From Micractinium sp. NFX-FRZ (lineage: Eukaryota > Chlorophyta > Trebouxiophyceae > Chlorellales > Chlorellaceae): a DNA stretch of 11,934 nt. The notes below the pieces were generated by a model. It saw only the letters and a program-made list of their open reading frames with translations, was not told where the DNA came from and searched no databases. Of the stretch, positions 1 to 7,500 are shown piece by piece (the first letter of the stretch is position 1; every line of letters begins with the position of its first letter). The stretch lies in assembly GCA_029339195.1 (NCBI GenBank), contig JAPTJF010000810.1:1-11934 (forward strand), given 5' to 3'. The position numbers and the translations under genes are program-made.

Positions 1-119
1 TGCTCAAGTGAAGTCATAATGAAGTCAATTGAATTCAATCAATTGAACTCAACATGATTACATTCAACTTGACTTCATCCTTGTTCAGTGGACTGAACTC
101 AAATTGAATTCAATATGAA
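1..119. repeat. AT-rich patch of short palindromes and inverted repeats
   Basis: Low-GC patch unlike the GC-rich rest of the window. The perfect 12-bp palindrome ATTGAATTCAAT occurs at 28-39 and again at 103-114. A close relative, TTGAACTCAA, lies at 43-52. A 7-bp inverted repeat (GTTCAGT / ACTGAAC, 2-bp loop) spans 83-98. Blocks of GAAGTCA, TTGACTTCA and TTCAACTTGAC link them. The array runs off the left edge, so its full length and period are unknown. It overlaps the last codons of the small minus-strand ORF. I see no transposon ends or ORF in it. Confidence 0.65.
58..62 (-). terminator. TGTAA poly(A) signal candidate for the small secreted-protein gene
   Basis: TTACA on the plus strand reads TGTAA on the minus strand, 37 bases beyond the stop codon of the 99-323 ORF. 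TGTAA is the usual polyadenylation signal in chlorophyte nuclear genes. A five-base match in AT-rich repeat DNA is weak evidence on its own. Confidence 0.35.
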
Positions 120-323
120 GAGTGGGTGACGCAAGTGGACGCCGCAGTCCCACTTGGCTCCAAAGACTCTTTGGAAGCCAGAGGTGGGCACGGTGCAGTC
201 GCCGCACACAGAGGCCATCACCGTCGTAAGCGCATATGGACAGCAGTCTGCGCGGGCTCCCGGCGCGGACAGCAGCGAAAGCAGGGCGGCAAGCACCGAG
301 ATGCGGGCCATCTTGGCGTCCAT
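99..323 (-). CDS. Small putative secreted cysteine-containing protein (74 aa), possibly 3'-truncated
   Basis: Single open frame of 74 codons. The first 25 residues form a good signal peptide: a basic start around MDAKMAR, a hydrophobic core of Leu and Ala, and a small-residue cleavage site PGARA just before Asp26. The predicted mature part has Cys at 27, 28, 40, 43 and 60, with a CGDC motif at 40-43. The start at 323 is in a favourable context (AAGATGG); Met5 is an alternative. The last codons (FILNSI) and the stop fall in the AT-rich palindromic repeat, so the original C-terminus may have been replaced, or a downstream exon lost or missed. A TATTATAG element lies about 90 bp upstream and a TGTAA lies 37 bp downstream. 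I do not recognise the family. It could also be a 5' exon of a longer gene, or chance. Confidence 0.45.
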   Translation of the reverse strand: MDAKMARISVLAALLSLLSAPGARADCCPYALTTVMASVCGDCTVPTSGFQRVFGAKWDCGVHLRHPLFILNSI

Positions 324-411
324 CTTGGCTGCTGCTTCGCTGCTGGCTTTGCGGAGGGGACTTTAAGATTGCGAATCGTAACTGGTGGGAAGAGTGGAGC
401 GGCATTTGGCC

Positions 412-419
412 TATAATAC
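412..419 (-). promoter_or_regulatory. TATA-like element upstream of the small secreted-protein ORF
   Basis: The minus strand reads TATTATAG here, about 90 bases before the ATG at 323. It lies in the 214-bp spacer between this ORF and the stop of the upstream minus-strand gene. It is an isolated AT-rich octamer in GC-rich sequence. No transcript evidence is available. Confidence 0.3.
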
Positions 420-526
420 CCCCGCCGCCAACGCGTTTTGCTTTCTTCTGACCTGGCGCCAGCACTGACGCCAGCATGCAAAACAGCGCAGCCACGGCAC
501 CTCTTTGGCCAGCGGCAAGTAAGCAG

Positions 527-531
527 TTACA
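527..531 (-). terminator. TGTAA poly(A) signal candidate for the multi-pass membrane protein gene
   Basis: TGTAA on the minus strand begins only 7 bases after the TGA at 538-540. If used, the 3' UTR would be about 25 nt, which is unusually short. I saw no second TGTAA between here and the TATA-like element near 412. Confidence 0.35.
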
Positions 532-537
532 CCCATC

Positions 538-1914
538 TCAAAGCAGCAAGCACGCTGCTGCCCAGAGCAAGGACCCACACAGCACAAGCTGCGCGCCGCG
601 CCCTCTCGCCCGCCCCCGCTGCACCGCCAGCCCCGTCAGCGCGGGGACGCTGCGCCACCGCCGCGCAAACTCCTGGCGCAGCTCAAGCTCTTGCGGACAC
701 AGGCGAGCCAGCGGCAGCAGCAGGCTGACCAGGAGGTGGCAGCTGACATTGATGAGGTAGAAAGATGTGGGGCCATCGAGCTGTGCCTCTGCCAGGCGCT
801 CACCCAGGCTACCCGGCAGCACGCATGCGGCCGCGAGCGTGGCCAGGCGAGCCGCGCCGGCGTAGTGCTGGTCAGCCGCGGGGCACAGCTGCAGGCAGAT
901 GCGGCGGCGGCGTGCCAGCAAGCCTGGGTGCAGCAGCAGGCCCACCGCCGCCGCCTGCGCCGCCGCGAGCTGCGCCAGGGGCAACGGGGCGCTGATGGCG
1001 AACTGCCAAGTCCACAAAAGCAGCGAGTTCCAGGTCTCCTGCGGGGTGGACAGAGTTGCGGGCCGGGAGGTGGTGGAGCTGTTGGGTTGCAGGGGCTGCT
1101 GGATGGTTGGGGGGTGTTGCGGCAGGCACCTGCCGCCGGCAGCCGCCTGCCCCGCCCCGCCCTGCCCCACCCACCAGCAGCCAGAACCAGAGCGCCGTGC
1201 CCTGGCAGGTGGGGGCATAGGAAATGGGTTGCACGAATATGTGGATCTACAGGGTGCAAGGGGAGGGTGGGAGGTGCACGCCGCACAATTCACAATTACG
1301 ACCACGGGCACATGCGGGTGGCGTGAGCGCCGGGGCAGCAGCCCGCGCGTCTCCCACGCAGGCCCATTGTGTGGCCTGGTCCGAAGCGAGCGCAGCTGCT
1401 GCCTCACAAGGGTGTGGAGTGGGATGAGGGCACCGATGATGAGCGCGCGGCTGCTCAGGTACCATGGCCGCCGCATCGCCGCCAGCAGTGCCGTCGCCAG
1501 CGCCGCCTCCGCAAGCAGCATACACACTGGCGCCCACAGGCCGCTGGCAGCCATCTTAGCCGCAGTCACGACGTTGCAAGCGGCCATGGCTGAGAAGGTG
1601 AGGCGATCGTGGGGCAGGCGCAGGCAGTGGAAGTGCGCACGAAAGGGCGCCTCGAGGGCCCTGGCGCTGCCGGTGCGGAATGCCAGCAGCGGGCCGACCT
1701 GGCAGGCGGGAGGGCAGGGGATGGGCGGCAGGGCGCAGGTCAAAGGGAGAGGACTCTTGCGGGTCGTAAGCACTGCATTGCGCCCCCCCCACAAATATGA
1801 AACGGCACTCTTGCAACGTGCAAGGGCCCCTCGAGGGCGCTGGCTCCAGGAGGGGCTTACCGCAAGTGCGCCGCCGCCACCGCCGCCGTTACCGCCGTCG
1901 CCGTCACTGCCCAT
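538..1914 (-). CDS. Unknown multi-pass membrane protein, 4 exons, about 305 aa
   Basis: Gene model on the minus strand: exons 1914-1861, 1698-1408, 1246-1175 and 1038-538 (stop). All introns are phase 0 with standard ends (donors GTAAGC, GTGAGG, GTGGGT; acceptors CCAG, TGTAG, CGCAG). Reading straight through is also open, but the intron translations are Pro/Ser/Cys-rich and unlike the flanking hydrophobic exons. The protein starts with a Gly-rich stretch (1-18) and a hydrophilic segment to about 60. About six or seven hydrophobic segments follow: near 70-90, 97-121, 131-155, the Ala/Leu run of early exon 4, a block before CVLPG, the segment around YLINVSCHLLVSLLLPLARL, and the extreme C-terminus, which ends AACLLL. 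Arg-rich loops (LLARRRR, RGRARGRG) separate the last ones. No catalytic motif or known family is recognised; a transporter, channel or orphan algal membrane protein are all possible. It is divergent from the receptor kinase across a 1.3 kb spacer. Confidence 0.65.
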   Translation of the reverse strand: MGSDGDGGNGGGGGGALAVSPSWSQRPRGALARCKSAVSYLWGGRNAVLTTRKSPLPLTCALPPIPCPPACQVGPLLAFRTGSARALEAPFRAHFHCLRLPHDRLTFSAMAACNVVTAAKMAASGLWAPVCMLLAEAALATALLAAMRRPWYLSSRALIIGALIPLHTLVRQQLRSLRTRPHNGPAWETRGLLPRRSRHPHVPVVVIVNCAACTSHPPLAPCRSTYSCNPFPMPPPARARRSGSGCWWVGQGGAGQAAAGGRCLPQHPPTIQQPLQPNSSTTSRPATLSTPQETWNSLLLWTWQFAISAPLPLAQLAAAQAAAVGLLLHPGLLARRRRICLQLCPAADQHYAGAARLATLAAACVLPGSLGERLAEAQLDGPTSFYLINVSCHLLVSLLLPLARLCPQELELRQEFARRWRSVPALTGLAVQRGRARGRGAQLVLCGSLLWAAACLLL

Positions 1915-1967
1915 AGTCGCCCACGCTCGAGGGGTCGGTTTTGTGCAAGCGCTGCGGCGATGGTGCT

Positions 1968-2047
1968 TCGTGCGAAAGACTCACGAGTGCGTGAAAGGTG
2001 GGACCGGACTCGTGCGTGAAAGGTGGGACGACTTGTGCGTGAAAGCG
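1968..2047. repeat. Direct repeats of a GTGCGTGAAAGGTGGGAC motif upstream of the membrane protein gene
   Basis: Two exact 18-bp copies start at 1987 and 2012. A partial copy (GTGCGTGAAAG) starts at 2035 and a degenerate one (GTGCGAAAGAC) near 1970. Spacing is 23-25 bp, a little over two helical turns. The cluster lies about 55-135 bp upstream of the minus-strand ATG at 1914, where promoter elements would be expected. A regulatory role is inference; it could be a short minisatellite. Confidence 0.5.
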
Positions 2048-2828
2048 CCAGGAATCTCGGTGGCATATTTACATTTACGAGGCGCGCCTCGGTGCATGCC
2101 AGCGCCAACCAGGAAGAAAGCTCCCGCCGCGTCGCCAAGGGCGCCGCCGCCTCCGAAACGCGTCCGCCGTCCCCCCAATCGGGGACCCTTGCCAGCCCTC
2201 AATCCCACCACCAACAAGCCCTTTACTGCTCACACGCATTCCTGTGGTATTGGAGACGGGGAGTACATGTGCAAGGGGGCGGGCAGGCAGACACAGCTGG
2301 CACGCCCGCACTGACCGGGCTGATACCGCAAAGACTGTGGGAAAGGGTTTGGGGAGGTTGTGGAAAGAGAAGCTGAATCGAGAGGGTTTGGTTGTTACAG
2401 GAGCAGCATAACAGGTGACACAGCAGTCGCATGTGAATTGAAGTTGCATGACATGTGGATCGGTCAGCGCCGGCAAGTGGGAGGCGGTACCGAGCTGCAG
2501 CTGCCAAGCCGCCAGCCAGCAAAGCACGGCTAATCGCGTACCACCGCTGCTGCTCGGCTGCCATGTCAAACATTGCAAATCGCCCTGCTGTCCTTGAGCA
2601 TGCCCCCGCACACTTCCGCCGAAACTGCCCACTCGTGCTGCACCCATAGGGTGCAGGCGCAGCGCCCAACAGCTGCTGGCTGGCGAGCCTGAAGAACACA
2701 GTCACTGGGCCACCAGTGCTGCACAGTGCGTGGCCGCTGCAGCCTGCTGCGCAGGTGCTCACCTGCATGCTGAGCTGCCTTCATGGGTGACGGGGCACAA
2801 CAGATGACTGAGCACGTCGTTGTCAAGC

Positions 2829-2870
2829 CCAGCAGGCACCACAGCAGGCACCAAAGCAGGCAAAGCAGCG
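2829..2870. repeat. Short imperfect AGCAGGCACCA direct repeats
   Basis: Successive AGCAGGCACCAC, AGCAGGCACCAA and AGCAGGCAA blocks are spaced about 12 bp apart in the intergenic region upstream of the receptor kinase. On the minus strand they create an artificial Cys/Leu/Trp-repeat open frame that should not be taken for a gene. No function is evident. Confidence 0.4.
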
Positions 2871-3214
2871 CTGGTGACTCTGCTGCTGGTGGCACCACTG
2901 CTGCCCGCCTGTGCTTGCCGCCGCAGCTGCCGCGGTGCCGCGGCCTGCGCCCTCGCCCGGCCGACAGTTTCCACACTGCAATTCTGCTGATTCTGGGATT
3001 CACAAGTTACAGCTCCTATCCGTGCAGCAGGAGGTCATAGCACGCTCAGCTAGCGGCTACAATCCCCCAGGAGCCCCCTGCTGCCTGGCGCCACGTCACT
3101 CGCCGCTGGCGGAGTACTGCCCTCACACATATCGCGGCCACTCATCTCAACGCGGCCTGAAGGGGTCCCCGCATTACCGTGGCATCTCCCGGCCCTTGCG
3201 GGGCCTTCTCGCCC

Positions 3215-4477
3215 ATGAATATGCGAGCCGTGGTCGCCACCGCGTTTTTGCTCCTTACAATCGGCGGGTTGTGCCGAGCGGAAGATGCACACGCAGCGGC
3301 CGGTGCGGGGGGTGTTAAGCGTGCCTTCTTGGGCCCCCGCCGCCGGCTGCACTGCCACCGCCGCGGCTCTACGGGCACATCATGCCGCCGCTGCCCGCTA
3401 ACAGCCCTGCCTCCGCCCGCCACCTGCAGTGAGGATCTTGCTGGACCAGACCTCCCTAATCACCAACTGGCGCGAGTACCGCTCGGCACGCGGCCTGCAA
3501 GGCTGGGACGCGGCGACGCCTCTCTGCAACTGGACCGATGTCATTTGCTCCGAGACGGAGCCCGATCTGAGTGTGTGAGTTGGAGCCCCGCTGGCGGAAT
3601 GCAACACTGGAGGATGCACTATGCGCTGCTTCTGTCACCTGGCGAACGACAAATGCAGCATGTCCCGCTGCTTCAGCATTTGTGCCCCAAGGAACGCAGT
3701 CAGCATGCCAGCCGCCAGTCAGCTCTTGTTCTTGTTGTTTTGTCACTGGCCTTCCCACATCTGATAGATGATTCATCAATCTGAAAGCTGTGGAAAGTAC
3801 TTGATGATCCCATGCGGCTGCCACCCCCTGTGCAGGTCACTGTCATGTGATGAGAATTGCACAGTCAGGGCGCAGGGCACGCTGCTGCCCGACCTCCGCT
3901 TGCTCAAGTGAGACCAGTGTTGTGCTCCTTCTGTCGCCAGCCATGTTGTGGCAAGAGCGCTCCGGTTCTGTTGTGCGGTAAATCAGCCAGATCTGTGTGA
4001 TGTGAAAGCGCACACATGCGCTGCGATGCGCATGCACGCTGCGGCACGCATGCTGCAGCACAGGCTGCTGTGCCAGCTGGGCGGCAGCCCCCGTGTGGGG
4101 CCCTGCGCTCACTCCCGCCCCCATCTGTTGGCCCTACCTCGCGCCGCCTGCAGCGTGACAACGCTAACAATGGAGAGCCAAAGCTTGTCGGGTTCGCTGC
4201 CCCAAGAGTGGTCCCAACCAGGCTCCTTTCCCTTCCTCAGATTCTTGTGTGTGACGCAAGCATGCGTGCTGAGACTGCCTGCCTATTGCATGCCTGCTGG
4301 GACGGCGTGGCTGTCAGCTGCCTGCTAGGAATGCCTGCGACTTGCCTGCCCGCTGCCTGCCTGCCTTTTCCTGCCTGCCACCCAGTCTCTTCATTATCTG
4401 CGTGGTGCCCACCTTCTGGGACTGCCTGCACCTTGGTTGCTTGCTTGCCCCCTTGCCTGCCTGCCTGCCTGCATGTG

Positions 4478-4512
<35 letters not shown>

Positions 4513-4537
4513 CATGTGCTGCCCGCCCGCCCGCCCG

Positions 4538-4578
<41 letters not shown>

Positions 4579-7500
4579 GCTGCCCGCCCGCCTCACTGCA
4601 AGCTGGCAAGCAGGCCTTGGGACCTGTCGTGCTGGCAACACCAGGGCACCTCGCAAGCTTGCAGCTCACCTGTGCCGTCGCTGACTGGCCACCGCCCAGA
4701 ATTCCGTCCTGCCCTCTCACGCAGCACGCTGTCCTCGAACAGGCTCACCGGCACCCTGCCCTCAACGTGGGGCTCGGCAGATGCGCTGCCACGGGTCCAG
4801 CAGCTGCACCTCAGCGACAACAGGCTCTCCGGTGAGCAAGCAGGCCCCCTTGTTTCTGTTGGAAGCGGTGGTAAACGGGGGTGGAAGCGGCGAGGAGCGG
4901 CGGTGACAACGGCGGCAAGCAGGGGTGGGAGGCGGTGGGAGGCGGTGGGGGTGCGTGTCCTGTCCCAGGCACATGTGTCCGTGGGCAGAGCAGCGTGAGT
5001 GTGGGATGATGGCCTGACGATGCTGTCCCAGCCGCTGACCAACCATTGCCCACGCTCGCCGCCCGCCGCCTTGCAGGCACCCTGCCCAGCGAGTGGGGCT
5101 CCCCATACCGCTTTGCAATCTACGGCATGGTTGCAGTCGAGCTGAGCAACAACACTCTCACGGGCTCCCTTCCCGCATCTTGGGCCTCTGGATTCGGAGG
5201 CATCTACTTCATGTGAGTGCCCAAGCGGGTGGTGCTGCACACGACAGTCACATGTCAGTCACATGTCAGTCACATGACAATCACATGACCACGCAACAGT
5301 GCAGTCGGTTGGGGGGCGCGGCATGCACAGCAGGGGTGCTGCATGCAAGCATGTTGCCCACCCCACGCGTCTCGTCTTCACTCTTCACTCCTGCAGGTTC
5401 CTCAGCAACAACAGCTTCGTGGGTGCGTCTCCAGGCGTGCCAGGCGGCGTGCCAGGCGGGCGCTGCCTGCCGGGCTGACCAATCGCAGCACGCGAGCGGG
5501 AGGGGTGGCTGGGGCAGAGGAGAGATTGAGCCGCTGCGTTGCCGCTGCGATTGACAACCTCTCTGCCTGCCACCTTGTGCCGTTCAACTGCAGGCACGAT
5601 CCCGGATTCATGGGGGAAGGAGGGGGCCTTCACCCGTAATGGGACTGGTTTGAACGTGGAAAGCCTGTGAGTGCTGGCCCCTCAGGCAGCACGGGGCGCG
5701 CCGACATGCGCTGCAGCAGCAGGGTCGCAATGCTGGCAATTGCCCTCTTGCTCCCTGAGAATCACTATCTTAAAATGCTGGCCGCCTGCTGCAGCCGCTT
5801 GTATGACACCGGCATCTGCGGCCAGGTGCCAGGAAACCTTGTGCGCCCGGTGAGTCCCATGCTGCATTCCTTGCAAGCCTTGCAATCCCTATATCCCCTT
5901 GCAAGCCCTGCAGCCTTGCACTGAGTGCAAGCCCACCGACACTCGATGCAGCCGTTGTGCCCATCCCCTTGGCCGGCAGCGTTGGGAACGCCGTCATGAT
6001 TTTGGGATGCGGCACTGCCTGCTGTGAAGGCTGCCACTCCCACTGAAGACCTTCAACCTGCTTACCCAACACCTTCCCCTGCACTCAGATGTGCTACCCA
6101 AATGGATACATCCAGTCCGATGCACCCTATTGTAGCGACATCATCAACACGGGGAGCATCCCCTGCCCCTCGCCGCCCCCGGCGCCGCCGCCCAGGCAAG
6201 CGCTGCTGTGTCGATAGGGGCGGGGGGATGGGGGGAGCAGCAATCGAGAACGCTGCAGATTACTCATGCCACTCTTGCCCGCCCCGCATGTGAATGCCAT
6301 AACCATCTGTGTTGGCCCTGGCACCAACACATGCATACGCAGCATTCATTCATGCATGTGGGTGTGGAGTGCTTGAGCTGCGCGGCTGGCTGCTAACCGC
6401 CCACAGCCTGTCCTTTCTGCCGCAGGCCGCCGGCGCCGGCACCGCCGCCGCCAGTGGCTGCGCCTCCCCCTCCGCCTCCCGCAGCTGCACCTCCCCCTCC
6501 GCAGCAGGTGGCAGCCACGTCCTCCTCAGCGCCCGTGGGAGCCATCGTCGGCGGCATTGCAGGAGGCGTGGGTGAGTTGGGTGCCAAGGTCTATCTTTCC
6601 TCACTGCAGGCATCAGGCCTGCCAGCAGGACATGAGAGCCAGTGAGAGGCTTCAGGCGATCTCGTGCATTGCCAGCAACAGCAGGCGCCTCCAGGCCAGC
6701 TGCCAGGGGCCAGCGGCGGGCAGCACAGGGGGGTAACTGTGCTTGTCGTACGGCCAACCGGCCCCTTGCTTACTGCACGCTTGTCACTGAACTTACCCTG
6801 CAGTGGTGCTCGCCGTGCTTGCGTTCTTGGCCTTCCGCCCGCGCCGCGGCTGGCTGCGCCGGCCTGTGGTGCACACCGGCAGCGGCGTGCTGCCCAAGAG
6901 CCAGCCCCCATCCACTCATGGCAGCAGCAAAGATGGCAAAGATGGCGGTCTGCCAGGCGGCTCTTCCTCCACGCTTCCTGTGGACAGCAACAGGTGGGCA
7001 TTGCAATGCCTTCAAGGCCTTCAATTGAAGGCCTGGGCGCAGGACTCGGCAGGTGCTTCCAGCCCGTGCCTGCCCGCCTCCCCACCGTGCGTGGCCTGCC
7101 AAATTTCAAAACGGACTTTCAGCCTAGTGCCCTGCCCTGCCCTCCCTCCTGCTGGGTCAGCAAGCAGCTGCTGCAGCAGCACTGGCGGCCCGCGCCAGCC
7201 CCGCCCTTGCAGCCGCCAACCCCTCGGCTCTTGCACAGCCCTTGGCACCAGCTCCACAGTGTTTCAAACTCACTTTCACCTTGGCCCCACGCCCCGACAC
7301 TCTGCCCGTGCCAAGTGCAGCCACAGCTCGCTTGGCTCCGACCCAGTGCTTGCCTACATCCGCGCTGAGCTAGAGTCCAGGCGCCGGCGAGGCGCGCCAG
7401 TAAGCACTCACCCAGCCGTAGACACGTTCATCACGGGCTCTCTCTCCACTGTCGGCACGCCGCCGCAGCGCAGCGATGTGCAGCAAGTTCAGTGGGCTGG

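Larger units (their letters stand above)
1915..3214. other. Intergenic region between divergent genes; no convincing gene
   Basis: This 1.3 kb stretch separates the starts of the minus-strand membrane protein and the plus-strand receptor kinase, so it should hold both promoters and 5' UTRs. The open frames here are low-complexity Pro/Ala/Cys-rich translations with no start context, domain or matching splice structure. It contains a direct-repeat cluster at 1968-2047, a run of AGCAGGCACCA-like repeats at about 2829-2870, and an AT-rich spot around 2062-2076. A 5' non-coding exon of either gene could be hidden here. I find no tRNA or other RNA gene. Confidence 0.6.

Noticed and set aside
899..2314. 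Long plus-strand open frame of 471 codons
   Set aside because: It is antisense to the four-exon membrane protein gene and crosses its introns, exons and promoter. The translation is low-complexity with no domain, as expected by chance in GC-rich DNA.
2223..3003. Minus-strand open frames of 145-190 codons in the intergenic region
   Set aside because: Overlapping frames with unrelated compositions; the Cys/Leu/Trp stretch comes from the AGCAGGCACCA direct repeats. No domain, convincing start or splice partner was found.
4237..4684. Open frames encoding Leu-Pro-Ala-Cys or Gln-Ala-Gly repeats
   Set aside because: They are translations of the CCTG microsatellite in intron 4. Such arrays stay open in several frames on both strands.
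6994..7320. Reading straight through from exon 12 into exon 13 of the receptor kinase
   Set aside because: The frame is open, but the translation is Cys/Pro/Ser-rich and unlike the flanks. A GTGGGC donor at 6994 and a GTGCAG acceptor at 7320 keep the phase. Retention, or an acceptor near 7177, remains possible but was not preferred.
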